55,664 bases of DNA, from positions 1 through 55,664 of the forward strand of contig CACBGS010000006.1 of NCBI GenBank assembly GCA_902538855.1, read 5' to 3'. Position numbers and translations under genes: made by a program. Below, in pieces: positions 28,842-37,642 of this stretch. Source of the DNA: an uncultured Coxiella sp. (GTDB taxonomy: Bacteria > Pseudomonadota > Gammaproteobacteria > Comchoanobacterales > Comchoanobacteraceae). Every line of letters begins with the position of its first letter. The stretch's first letter is position 1. The notes below the pieces were generated by a model, which searched no databases, was not told the DNA's origin, and worked only from the letters and a program-made list of their open reading frames with translations.

Positions 28842-29581
28842 TGTGTAGTTGTATTGCGAAAATTTCTAATCTTGATAAGTATTTTGCTGATAATAAAGTG
28901 CTTGATGCAGTTGATTTTAATATTGATAAAGGCCAAAAGGTGGTTTTGTGTGGCCCTTCAGGCTCTGGTAAATCAACGCTAATACGTATTTTAATGGGAT
29001 TGGAGGTACATGATAGTGGTACTTTATTAGTGCATGGACATAATATTAGACCAGGTCAAGGTATGCCTTGGTCAGTAAGCTCTAAAACAGGGATGTTATT
29101 TCAGCATTTTTATCTTTTCCCACATTTAACTATTCTTGAGAATTGTAGTCTCGCGCCTATTTTAGTGAAGAAGATGGATAAGGCTGCTGCTAATGCTCAG
29201 TCTATGCGTTTACTGGAGAGGGTAAATATACAAGAGCAAGCTGATAAATATCCTATTGCACTCTCAGGTGGTCAGCAGCAGCGTGCTGCTATTGCTAGAT
29301 GTTTATGTATGCAGCCAGAGTTGTTATTGTTTGATGAGCCAACCTCTGCATTGGATCCAGAGATGATACAAGAAGTGTTGGATGTTATGTTGGAATTGGC
29401 TGAAAGTGGTATTACTATGGTATGTGTAACCCATGAGATGGCGTTTGCTAAAAAATTTGCTGATAACATGGTTTTTATGGATCAAGGACAAGTTTGTCTT
29501 GCGACATCTACAGAGCAGTTTTTTGCTGATACTGAGCATACTAGAGTACGTGCTTTTTTAGATAAAATTATCGGCCATTAA
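28841..29581 (+). CDS. aapP: Polar amino-acid ABC transporter ATP-binding protein
   Basis: AapP powers amino-acid import through AapQM. The 246-residue ATPase has every expected motif: Walker A GPSGSGKST at residues 38-46, a Q-loop MLFQHFYLFPH, the signature LSGGQQQR, Walker B LLFDEPTSALD, and the switch His in CVTHEM. ATG 28841 overlaps the aapM stop by one base; GTG 28835 is an upstream alternative. It ends three bases from the convergent dnaX. Nothing suggests loss of function, so the split of the aap locus has not destroyed the transporter. Confidence 0.94.
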   Translation: MCSCIAKISNLDKYFADNKVLDAVDFNIDKGQKVVLCGPSGSGKSTLIRILMGLEVHDSGTLLVHGHNIRPGQGMPWSVSSKTGMLFQHFYLFPHLTILENCSLAPILVKKMDKAAANAQSMRLLERVNIQEQADKYPIALSGGQQQRAAIARCLCMQPELLLFDEPTSALDPEMIQEVLDVMLELAESGITMVCVTHEMAFAKKFADNMVFMDQGQVCLATSTEQFFADTEHTRVRAFLDKIIGH

Positions 29582-29584
29582 AAA

Positions 29585-31189
29585 CTATTCAGTGCTTGCT
29601 GTTTCTTTATGGCTGACTACAGTTGCTTGTAGTTTTTCTTGTAGCGACTTCACAATGGGGTCTGTTTGTTTTGCTGTGGCTTGTTTAGTTTCTGGCTTTG
29701 CTATTACTGCAGTTTTAGCTGGTTCTGGTTCCGTTGTGTTTTGTTCTTCTAGTTTAAAACTTACTTTTTCTAGATGAGCTACGTGTTTTTTAAATGCTGT
29801 TAGAATGCTTTTTTCTGTTGATGCTGTGATTAAGCTTTTTTGATTGCTGGGTACTGTTAAGCACCAATTGTTATCTTCCCACTTGCTTATTAGGGTGCAT
29901 TGGCTTATTAGTGCATTGGCAAGACCTTTAATTTGTATTTTACTTAATAATGCTTCCCAGCTAATTGGATTGCTTAGAATAGGTGTATTGGCTTCTTTGT
30001 GGGTATTATCAGTTGTAGTTGTGTTATCAGTTGTGGTTGTACGGGTTGCTATTTTAGGCGCTTCTGTGGCTTCTAAATCTACACTGTGCTGTGCTATTAG
30101 TGTGGTTAATGAATTGGTATCTAGTTTGAATGCTAGCATACGCATGATAAGCATACTTAATGCCATATGATGATCTGAGTACTGTTCTAGTTCTTGTCGT
30201 GTTTTTAATGTTAGCTGTATATATAAATGACATTGTTGATTACTTAATGTTAGCTGGCTATGCTGATTTTTCTCTAGGATATTTTGTTGTAAATGTTGGT
30301 ATAGTAGTTGTTGTATTTGATCTATAATGGCAGGATAGTTGTAATTTTGTTTCAGTAAATGGTCTAGAAATTGATTAATAACTTCTTTATCATTTTGGCT
30401 TATTGCTAGCAATAATTGTTCAATTTTTTCTTTTTTCATTGTGCCTAGCATCTGGGTAACACTGGTTTCAGCAAGGGACTCTATTTGCTGTTGATCGTTA
30501 TGGTCACATAGTGTTAGCGCTTGTTCCAAAAGACTTAGTGCATCTCTAATGCTGCCGCTGGCTGCTTGTGCTATTAGTTCTAGGCTATGTGCTTGATACT
30601 GGATATGTTCTTTTTGTAATATATTGCCAAGATGTTCAGCGATAGCATCATTATTTACATGTTGTAAATGCAGTTGTAGGCAGCGTGATTGTATGGTAAC
30701 GGGTAGCTTTTGTGGATCGGTAGTGGCTAAGAGGAATTTCGTTTGTTCGGGAGGCTCTTCTAGTGTTTTCAATAAAGCATTAAAGCTATGGGTAGATAGC
30801 ATATGTACTTCATCGATAAGATATATTTTAAAGCGGTTAGCTACTGGAGGGTAGGCTACTTGGTCTAATAGTTCTCGCGTATCCTCTATTTTTGTACGAG
30901 ATGCGGCGTCAATTTCAATAAGATCAAGAAAGTTTCCTGCTTTAATTGCTACACAAGCATCACATTTGCCACAAGGGTTTGCACTAATGCCTTGTGCGCA
31001 ACTTAATGCTTTGGCAAATAATCTTGCAATAGTGGTTTTACCTACACCCCTGGTGCCAGTAAATAGATATGCATGATGGATGTGTTTTCTTGTTAACGCA
31101 TTGGTGAGTGCTTTGTGGACATGCTCTTGACCGATGAAATCTTGAAAGGTCTGAGGTCGCCATTTTCTAGCTAGTGCTGTGTATCCCAT
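29585..31189 (-). CDS. dnaX: DNA polymerase III tau/gamma subunit
   Basis: DnaX is the clamp-loader motor and links the replisome core to the helicase. The 534-residue product begins ALARKWRPQTFQDFIGQEHV, with Walker A GTRGVGKTT near residue 45. Zinc-binding cysteines are in the CAQGISANPCGKCDAC block, Walker B is LIDEVHMLS, and the sensor is IQSRCLQL. The region from about residue 400 matches the polymerase-binding tau domain (ISWEALLSKIQIKGLANAL), preceded by a Thr/Asn-rich linker. It is shorter than E. coli tau (643 residues). The 4.5S RNA lies 17 bases upstream on the same strand, a pairing also known from Bacillus subtilis. Confidence 0.95.
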   Translation of the reverse strand: MGYTALARKWRPQTFQDFIGQEHVHKALTNALTRKHIHHAYLFTGTRGVGKTTIARLFAKALSCAQGISANPCGKCDACVAIKAGNFLDLIEIDAASRTKIEDTRELLDQVAYPPVANRFKIYLIDEVHMLSTHSFNALLKTLEEPPEQTKFLLATTDPQKLPVTIQSRCLQLHLQHVNNDAIAEHLGNILQKEHIQYQAHSLELIAQAASGSIRDALSLLEQALTLCDHNDQQQIESLAETSVTQMLGTMKKEKIEQLLLAISQNDKEVINQFLDHLLKQNYNYPAIIDQIQQLLYQHLQQNILEKNQHSQLTLSNQQCHLYIQLTLKTRQELEQYSDHHMALSMLIMRMLAFKLDTNSLTTLIAQHSVDLEATEAPKIATRTTTTDNTTTTDNTHKEANTPILSNPISWEALLSKIQIKGLANALISQCTLISKWEDNNWCLTVPSNQKSLITASTEKSILTAFKKHVAHLEKVSFKLEEQNTTEPEPAKTAVIAKPETKQATAKQTDPIVKSLQEKLQATVVSHKETASTE

Positions 31190-31206
31190 AAGTCATCCGA
31201 TTAAGT

Positions 31207-31310
31207 GGTAGGTCTAGCTACATCACGGCACCCGTTTTCATTACTGCCGCTGCTTCCTTCCAGACCTGACGGGGTTTGCAATGTTGCGTTGCGAGAGAAC
31301 CAAACCTACC
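31207..31310 (-). ncRNA. ffs: 4.5S signal recognition particle RNA
   Basis: On the reverse strand this 104-base segment contains the SRP hallmark GTCAGGTCTGGAAGGAAGC at the apical loop, which binds Ffh. The flanking TTGGTTCTCTCGCAACGC and GGGTGCCGTGATGTAGCTAG resemble the E. coli 4.5S RNA. The ends GGTAGGT and ACCTACC pair to close the hairpin. Its 5' end coincides with the start predicted from the promoter just upstream. No terminator is seen before dnaX, so read-through into dnaX is likely. Confidence 0.95.
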
Positions 31311-31316
31311 AGTTGT

Positions 31317-31345
31317 ATTGTACTAAAAATAATATAGATTTACTA
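31317..31345 (-). promoter_or_regulatory. Promoter for ffs
   Basis: On the reverse strand TAGTAA (31345-31340) and TACAAT (31322-31317) are 17 bases apart. The predicted start, about seven bases after the -10, falls at 31310, exactly the paired 5' end of the 4.5S RNA. Confidence 0.6.
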
Positions 31346-31383
31346 GTAGCATTATGAAACATCAGGTTTTTTTTTAATATGCA

Positions 31384-31412
31384 TTGTGAAAGGCAGGGCT
31401 TTTAGTTATAAT
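31384..31412 (+). promoter_or_regulatory. Promoter for tRNA-Val
   Basis: TTGTGA (31384-31389) and an exact TATAAT (31407-31412) are 17 bases apart. Transcription would begin near 31419, one or two bases before the mature tRNA 5' end. It is divergent from the ffs promoter. Confidence 0.65.
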
Positions 31413-31420
31413 ACGCCCAT

Positions 31421-31495
31421 AGGCGCGTAGCTCAGTGGTAGAGCATCACCTTGACATGGTGGTGGTCGGTGGTTCGATCCCACTCGTGCCTACCA
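31421..31495 (+). tRNA. tRNA-Val (anticodon GAC)
   Basis: The acceptor stem AGGCGCG (31421-31427) pairs with CGTGCCT (31485-31491) through one G-T pair. The anticodon stem TCACC/GGTGG (allowing a G-T pair) encloses the loop TTGACAT, giving anticodon GAC. The D-loop AGCTCAGTGGTAGAGC and T-loop GGTTCGATCCC are standard. CCA is encoded at 31493-31495. The convergent ligase gene ends one base after it, at 31497. Confidence 0.95.
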
Positions 31496-31496
31496 A

Positions 31497-33869
31497 TTAT
31501 TCTATTAGTGCATAGTTTCTTGCATGCATTTCTGCTAGTAAATCTTCTAAAAACATTTCAGGTGTTATGGCTGGTTTTTCCATTAAAGCTTGCTGGAATA
31601 GTACAGTGGATGGGGTTAGTGCGGGTAGCGTGTTCGCTTCGATGATTTGAACGTTTTTTGTGGGTCGGTGATAAAATACATCCAGTCGTGCGTATTGTCT
31701 TAGACCAAGTTTTTTAGCGCTATAGCATACGATTTGTTGAATATGATTAAGTTCTGCTTGGCTTAAAATATGTTCTGGTGGCGGGGTTAAATTGATCCCG
31801 GTACCACCTTGAAATTTTTCTTCTATACTGAGTATACCGCCTTTACTTACAGTAATGCTGGGAGTGTAGGCGTGATAGTCTTGGTCTTTGCTTCTGATAA
31901 CAACGGTTAGTTCTAGCCAGCCACTTTGTTGCTGGTAGTTAAGCACTTGTTTATCAATGGTTATTTTATCAGTTTGGATATAGTTTTCTATAATAAATTG
32001 ATTGCTGTCTACAGGCATTTCAACAGGGCTGCTTTGGTCTGTAAAGGTATGTGCTTTAGCAAGTTTTTGTTCTTGTTCGACAAGTTGCTGGTAATTGAAT
32101 AAATCTGTTGCGTTGGTGAGTATAACTACGCCGGATGAGCAACCTTCACAGCGTGGTTTGATGATAAGTTTATTGCTATTATGGAACTGTTCTTGTATAT
32201 GCTGCCAAAAGTTTTCTGCATCTTTAGCATCCCAATTAGCCCAATCTGATCTTTGTATGCATATTTGCTTAATGATTTGGATATGAGGATGCGGGTATTT
32301 GGCTAATTGTTGTTGTGTTTTATATTTATCCATGCATAGTGCTGAGGCGTTTGCATCCGAGCCATTATAGGGTATTTGATATTGCTCAAGAAGGCCTTGT
32401 AATTGACCGTTTTCTCCAAAGCCACCGTGCAGGCCAAGCATAATGGATGCTTTCTCTGCGGCTACTTGTTTAAGAAAGGCCGTAAGTGGCTTTTTATCTA
32501 TGCTAAGTTTACTGCTGTTGATACCTAGTTGTTTGGCGCATTGTGTTATTAGGTTTGTAACCTCAGGAGATTGTTGTTGTGCGTTATGTATAGCTTGGAT
32601 GACTTCTTCACAGGTATGATGTAAAAACATGGCGTATGGTAGTTGCCATACGTTTTTTTCCTTGTCTAGGAAGACTGCGGTTGGATAGTAGTTATCTGAG
32701 GCAAGTAATTTAAGCCAGACATTGCGACCTGATATTAAAGATACTTGTCGTTCGGCATTGTCGCCGCCCATGATAACATAGACATTTTGTTTGTTGCTAT
32801 TATTGTTATGACTTTGTGCTGGTGTTGCTAGGCCTTGGCGTTTGCAGGCTTGGCTTATTAGTAATGCCAATAAGCTTTTATGGGTAAGTCCACAGTAGCT
32901 TGCTTGTTTGAAAAAAAAGCTATTTTCTTCGAAGCCACTACAAGGGTTGATGTCGTTGCAGATAAAGCCTTTTTCTGGGCAGTAATAACCATCGAATCTT
33001 GCGAAATCTCTTAATTTAAGTTGGTCAAAGATAGCGATAGCGCGTTGGTTGATTTGCTGTAATTCTACTGCGTTAAGCCTTGGTGGTGTGAAGTGTTTAC
33101 ATGCATCTGTGGGTAGGTATTTACTACGATAATCAAAAATGCCCATGGCTTGGTCTAGTTCGGTTTCGGTAGCAGGCAAGGCTATAGTTTGTCCTGCGTT
33201 ATTTAAAACAACTATAGTTAGTTCGGGGCCCATCTGATAGGGTTGAATAATAATAGTTTCATATATATTAAATAAGTGTTGGCATTTTTCTTGTAGTTCT
33301 TTCTGATTGTTTATGACAAAAACGTTAATAGAAGAGCCGCCATGATTAGGTTTTATCACTGCTTTCCTATTGCCTATGTGTTTTTGCCAGAAGTCAGTTA
33401 TACTTTGAGGGCTGGTCTTTTGTGTTATTGCTAGCCATGCTAATGTAGGAAAGTTGTGTTTGGCTAATGTTTGATATGCGCGGTCTTTGGCATATATATT
33501 TTTGCAAGTATCACTAGGGTTGCCGACAAAAGCAATATTATGTTGTTCAAGTAGCTTGAATAATTTGCCATCTTCACCAAAACTGCCATGAATAACTGGG
33601 AATATTAAATTACATTCACTTAAGCTTGCTATAAAAGCTGATTCGTTTAGCTCATTACTTATTTGGTCTATTTTAAAATCAAAATCCTCGGGTGTATTAG
33701 AATACAATTGTGATGAGGGGATAGCGTAATAACGCAGTTTTTGGTCAACAAAGTAGGCTTGTATGTGTATGTTTTTTTTGTCTACATGATCTAAAATAAT
33801 ACGTGCTGAGTTTAGTGATATGCCTCTTTCTTGGCTTGGCCCACCACAAATAATACCTAGTGTGAACAT
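31497..33869 (-). CDS. ddl: Tandem fusion of two D-alanine-D-alanine ligase domains
   Basis: Ddl joins two D-alanines for the peptidoglycan stem peptide. This 790-residue protein contains two complete ATP-grasp ligases in a row, where the usual enzyme has about 310-360 residues. Module 1 (residues 1-347) has GGPSQERGISLNSAR, KPNHGGSSINV and ARFDGYY with NDINPCSGFEENS. Module 2 (362-790) has MGGDNAERQVSLISG, KPRCEGCSSGVVI and ARLDVFY with EANTLPALTPST. A Gln/Asn/Ser linker joins them. Module 1 departs from the usual ExNxxPG at the Mg site (NDINPCSG), while module 2 is closer to normal, so the two may differ in activity or specificity. It ends next to tRNA-Val and has no mur neighbours. Confidence 0.88.
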   Translation of the reverse strand: MFTLGIICGGPSQERGISLNSARIILDHVDKKNIHIQAYFVDQKLRYYAIPSSQLYSNTPEDFDFKIDQISNELNESAFIASLSECNLIFPVIHGSFGEDGKLFKLLEQHNIAFVGNPSDTCKNIYAKDRAYQTLAKHNFPTLAWLAITQKTSPQSITDFWQKHIGNRKAVIKPNHGGSSINVFVINNQKELQEKCQHLFNIYETIIIQPYQMGPELTIVVLNNAGQTIALPATETELDQAMGIFDYRSKYLPTDACKHFTPPRLNAVELQQINQRAIAIFDQLKLRDFARFDGYYCPEKGFICNDINPCSGFEENSFFFKQASYCGLTHKSLLALLISQACKRQGLATPAQSHNNNSNKQNVYVIMGGDNAERQVSLISGRNVWLKLLASDNYYPTAVFLDKEKNVWQLPYAMFLHHTCEEVIQAIHNAQQQSPEVTNLITQCAKQLGINSSKLSIDKKPLTAFLKQVAAEKASIMLGLHGGFGENGQLQGLLEQYQIPYNGSDANASALCMDKYKTQQQLAKYPHPHIQIIKQICIQRSDWANWDAKDAENFWQHIQEQFHNSNKLIIKPRCEGCSSGVVILTNATDLFNYQQLVEQEQKLAKAHTFTDQSSPVEMPVDSNQFIIENYIQTDKITIDKQVLNYQQQSGWLELTVVIRSKDQDYHAYTPSITVSKGGILSIEEKFQGGTGINLTPPPEHILSQAELNHIQQIVCYSAKKLGLRQYARLDVFYHRPTKNVQIIEANTLPALTPSTVLFQQALMEKPAITPEMFLEDLLAEMHARNYALIE

Positions 33870-33944
33870 ATTGTCTGCTTAATTAGAATGTTTTCATAGT
33901 AGCATGATAGTTTTAATTTTTGTAGCATTTTTCAATAAAAGCTT

Positions 33945-35279
33945 TTACTCCCCAGAATAGGGCGTTATATAGTGTAGTGGTAAGGTTTCTAGTATTTTAT
34001 CAATTTTTTCATAGGTATCATTTAAATCTGATGTGGACATACAATAGGGTGGTAGTATGTAGACACTACTTTTATGTGTGGCTAGTAGTAATTGATTGTC
34101 CATGCTAGCTTGTTGGAACCAATACTGCAGTGCTTGTTGTTGATTATGACGCTCACAGATAATATCAAATGCACCTATTACGCCTAAGAATCGTATATTT
34201 CTAACTATGGGTTTGCGCATTAACCAATGTAGCTTGGATTCGTGAAGTTTATACAATTCACCCAAGTGTTTTTGGGTGTCATTGTGTTCAAGGATATCTA
34301 GAGTGGCACTAATAGCTGTTGCTGTGAGGGGGTTGCTCTGATGGCCATGCATTTTTTTAAATTCTGGATTTTGTAATTTTTCGTTTAAAACTTGTCGTAT
34401 TTTGTTATCGGTTATTACCATGCCGCAGGGTAGTATATTATTATTGATGCTGCTGCCTAAGACTGTGATATTAGGTGTAATAGATAACAGTTCACTGGCT
34501 AGAAATCTGCCGCATCTATAGAGGCCACTGAATCTTTCGTCAGCAATAATGAGTAAATCATAGGATTGTATAAGTTTACAAACAGATTCTAGGAAGCTAG
34601 GTCGACATATTTGCATGCCGCTATTGCTTTGTATTAGTGGTTCCATCACAAATGCACAGCAGTTATGATGGTTCTCAGCAAGATATTGTTCTAGTCTTTG
34701 TAGGGCTAGTTGTTCTTTGTGCTCTATAACAGCATCGCCAAGCCAAGTATTAGGATATGGTATTAGTTCGCATGTGGGGGCTAATGGTGCTAGTGGTTGA
34801 TGGTCTAAGTTTGAGGCATTAAGTGAAGATACGCCAAGTGAATAGCCGTGGTGACCATGTGCGAAGCCGATAAATTGGTTTTTGTCAGGGTTGGCTTGTT
34901 TTTCCCAGTAAAGATAAGCAAGCTTAAGTGCTGTATCTATTGCTTGAGATTCGTGGTTGCATATAAAACTTACTTGATGGTTTTTAGGTAATAGCTTATA
35001 GAGTTGCTGATATATTTTCTCGATAAGAGGATGGTTTTCAGTTCGGGATATTAGTGGCGGTAAGTTTGGGGGTGCTGTTGTTAATGCTTGATGTATACTA
35101 GCTATGTTATGTCCTAGTAGATTTGAGCTGCTAGTAAATGCTAGATCAATAAAAACTTTACCTGATTCAGCATATAGTCGCGAGCCAGAAGCTTGCTTAA
35201 ATACTGGTAAGCTGGGAAAAGCTTTGTTGTTTGCGCCGACTTTCTGTGTTAGATCGTGCAATGTGCTGACAACTTTCAT
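33945..35279 (-). CDS. BioA-like class III aminotransferase lacking the PLP lysine
   Basis: The protein aligns along its length with BioA, the PLP enzyme that makes 7,8-diaminopelargonate in biotin synthesis. Matches include ASGSRLYAESGKVFIDLAF, NHESQAIDTALKLAYLYW, GHHGYSLGVSSL and VMEPLIQSNSGM. Asp in IADERFSG should contact the PLP ring nitrogen. However, the segment that normally reads GKALTGG is LGSSINNN: the Schiff-base lysine (Lys274 in E. coli) is Ser276 here, and no lysine is close by. The enzyme is therefore probably not a normal aminotransferase. ATG 35279 (GGA just upstream) gives 444 residues; ATG 35306 and TTG 35336 are alternatives. No other bio genes lie nearby. Confidence 0.8.
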   Translation of the reverse strand: MKVVSTLHDLTQKVGANNKAFPSLPVFKQASGSRLYAESGKVFIDLAFTSSSNLLGHNIASIHQALTTAPPNLPPLISRTENHPLIEKIYQQLYKLLPKNHQVSFICNHESQAIDTALKLAYLYWEKQANPDKNQFIGFAHGHHGYSLGVSSLNASNLDHQPLAPLAPTCELIPYPNTWLGDAVIEHKEQLALQRLEQYLAENHHNCCAFVMEPLIQSNSGMQICRPSFLESVCKLIQSYDLLIIADERFSGLYRCGRFLASELLSITPNITVLGSSINNNILPCGMVITDNKIRQVLNEKLQNPEFKKMHGHQSNPLTATAISATLDILEHNDTQKHLGELYKLHESKLHWLMRKPIVRNIRFLGVIGAFDIICERHNQQQALQYWFQQASMDNQLLLATHKSSVYILPPYCMSTSDLNDTYEKIDKILETLPLHYITPYSGE

Positions 35280-35424
35280 GCATCCAGGATTAAATAATAT
35301 GAACATAATATTAACATGCTGTATCTGCTCTGCCAAGATATCTTTGGCGAAGATTGGTTTTGTCTATAATTTGACGGTATATTTAATTTGCTAAATGTTT
35401 TATGTAGAGCTAAGTTTGTATTAC

Positions 35425-36018
35425 TTATAGCTTGTATATTAATTTTTGCCAGCTGTATCTATTATTTTGATCATGTGTGTAGATTAGTGGTTTTATGCCT
35501 TTGTGGTGCGCTTGGTGGCATAAATCGAATAAGGTTATAATATCGTTAGGATGCATGCGAATACAGCCATGGGATTGTGCTTTAATGCCAAGGCTGCTCG
35601 TTTCATTAGTACCATGGGCGTAGATATAACGCCGTTTAGTATTGTTATTACAGTATTGTTTGCCGCTTAACCAAAGAATGCGCGATAGAATAACATCTTC
35701 AATGTCACAGCTTTCATTATTGTACTGTCCTTGTGCAATTCTTGCGATAAAGTAAGTATTAGCTTCGCATTTTTCCCCATGGTATTCAGCTATTTCATGC
35801 CAGCCTCTAGGTGTTTTTCCAGTATCTTCTTCTTCCCCAGTACCATTTTTACCGGTGCTTATTGGCATAGTGTGTAGTAATTTTTGTTTATAATATACTT
35901 TTAACTGTTGTTGTTGTATGTCAACTGATATGTATATGGTATATAGGTAGGTTGCAAAAGAATAATACAGATGTATGAGGCTGTCGGCAATAAGCTGGAA
36001 TATCGATTTATTCTTCAT
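35425..36018 (-). CDS. L,D-transpeptidase (YkuD family)
   Basis: YkuD enzymes form 3-3 cross-links in peptidoglycan or attach proteins to it. The 197-residue product shows the catalytic signature in full: His135-Gly136 (AHGTNE) and Ser149-His150-Gly151-Cys152 with Arg154, Cys152 being the nucleophile. A hydrophobic stretch near residues 9-30 can act as a membrane anchor or uncleaved export signal. The YkuD strand start [13 protein letters not shown] is also clear. ATG 36018 overlaps the end of glyS by 11 bases, so the two are co-translated; the frame runs 12 codons further inside glyS without support. Confidence 0.9.
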   Translation of the reverse strand: MKNKSIFQLIADSLIHLYYSFATYLYTIYISVDIQQQQLKVYYKQKLLHTMPISTGKNGTGEEEDTGKTPRGWHEIAEYHGEKCEANTYFIARIAQGQYNNESCDIEDVILSRILWLSGKQYCNNNTKRRYIYAHGTNETSSLGIKAQSHGCIRMHPNDIITLFDLCHQAHHKGIKPLIYTHDQNNRYSWQKLIYKL

Positions 36019-37429
36019 AGCTATCAAGGGGGTTGGGGATGTAGTTGTAGTCAAAATAGGTGGCTTCTAAATATCTGATTAGATCTTTTGCTGCAATTCT
36101 TGTTTGTTCGAGGCTATCTCTATCACGTACTGTCACTGTGTCTATGAGGCTGGCATCTGTGCATGTGTCTGCTAAAGTATCAAAGTCTACTGTAATGCAA
36201 CAAGGTGTGCCAATTTCATCGTGTCTACGATAGTTCTTCCCTATATTGCCACTGTTCTCAAGGACGACAGGGCCTCTTATGTGCTGCTGTAATTGATGTT
36301 GTAGATCTTTGGCATAATCAACCAGACTGGGTTTGTTTTTTGCTAATGGTATAATAGCTACTTTGATAGGGGCTAGATGTGGTTTTAGCTTGAGAACCAA
36401 ACGAGTTTGATCTTCTGTAATTTGTTCTTTGGTGTAGCCTTCGGTGAGTAGTGCTAGAATGCCTCTATCGACGCCACAAGAGGGCTCAATAACATAGGGT
36501 ACTAACCATTCTTTACTTTCTGTATCTTGCATGGCTAAGCGTTGGGTACTATCACTGTTAATTTTGATGTTTGCTTTTATATTAAGGCTTTGTTGTTCTT
36601 TAGAATGTGATCCTAGGTCGTAATCGGTTCTATTAGCTATACCTTCAAGTTCTTCAGTACCGTGCGGGTAGTGATAGAGTATATCTACACATGCTTTGGC
36701 GTAATGCGCAAGTTCAGATGTTGCTTGGGTTTCTTTGCTCATGTTTTTGGTGCTAAGTCCTTGGAATTGCCACCATCTAAAGCGTTCGTTTACCCAGTAA
36801 TTATGATAGCTATTATCTTGTGAGGGCGGTACGAAATACTCGATTTCCATTTGTTCAAATTCTCTAACCCGAAATATAAAGTTGCGCGGTGTTATTTCAT
36901 TACGAAATGCTTTACCAATTTGCGCTATACCAAATGGTAGTTTAGTGTTTTGGCTATCAGTAACGTTTTTGAAATTAGTGAATATCCCTTGTGCAGTTTC
37001 TGGTCTTAAATAGCTGATTTGATCTTCTGAGGCTACAGGTCCCATTTGTGTTTTAAACATGAGATTAAAGGGTCTTGGCGGTGTATGATCTTTATCTTCA
37101 CTTTTACAAATACAAGCTTGCTCATGGTCAGCTCGCCAGCGTGCTTTGCATTTTCGACAATCTATCATCATGTCATTAAATGTATCAGTATGGCCTGAGT
37201 AATGTAGTGCTTTAGGATGGCTTAGAATGCTGCTATGTAATCCTTGCATATCGTTGCGCATATGTACCATATCTCGCCACCAGGTATCTTGTAGATTCTT
37301 GCGTAACTCTGCACCCATAGGGCCATAATCATATAATCCTTGTAGACCACCGTAAATCTGCCAACTTGGATATAAAAATCCGCGTCTTTTACACAAGGAT
37401 ACAATTTCTTCCATAGTTAATTCAGGCAT
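36008..37429 (-). CDS. glyS: Glycyl-tRNA synthetase, alpha2 (archaeal/eukaryotic) type
   Basis: This class II enzyme charges tRNA-Gly as a homodimer. The N-terminal signature [19 protein letters not shown], the [14 protein letters not shown] motif and the [19 protein letters not shown] block belong to the alpha2 type. So do the [14 protein letters not shown] and [14 protein letters not shown] blocks. A zinc-like [18 protein letters not shown] segment lies in the insert. The C-terminal anticodon-binding domain follows, near residues 350-470. Most gammaproteobacteria instead use the unrelated GlyQ/GlyS tetramer, so this gene suggests replacement by transfer. ATG 37429 fits family starts; the frame extends to TTG 37459. 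Confidence 0.94.
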   Translation of the reverse strand: MPELTMEEIVSLCKRRGFLYPSWQIYGGLQGLYDYGPMGAELRKNLQDTWWRDMVHMRNDMQGLHSSILSHPKALHYSGHTDTFNDMMIDCRKCKARWRADHEQACICKSEDKDHTPPRPFNLMFKTQMGPVASEDQISYLRPETAQGIFTNFKNVTDSQNTKLPFGIAQIGKAFRNEITPRNFIFRVREFEQMEIEYFVPPSQDNSYHNYWVNERFRWWQFQGLSTKNMSKETQATSELAHYAKACVDILYHYPHGTEELEGIANRTDYDLGSHSKEQQSLNIKANIKINSDSTQRLAMQDTESKEWLVPYVIEPSCGVDRGILALLTEGYTKEQITEDQTRLVLKLKPHLAPIKVAIIPLAKNKPSLVDYAKDLQHQLQQHIRGPVVLENSGNIGKNYRRHDEIGTPCCITVDFDTLADTCTDASLIDTVTVRDRDSLEQTRIAAKDLIRYLEATYFDYNYIPNPLDSYEE

Positions 37430-37642
37430 AAGTTGTTTCGTTTTGTTACTTGTGCACAATGTACCATCAACAGTGGTCTAAATACAAGTATTCAGGGCGC
37501 TGATTTATTCAGTTAAAGCCGATATTGGATTAAAATATTAGGGTAAAATGATTTTTAAGAGGTAAAGAATAATTAAAGCGTGTAAATGGATTAATATTAT
37601 GATATAATGTTGTTTTAATAAAAATGAAAGGTCAGCACCTAT

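Noticed and set aside
29585-31189. Programmed frameshift site in dnaX producing gamma
   Set aside because: I did not find a convincing A-AAA-AAG-type slippery site with a stem-loop at the domain III/IV border.
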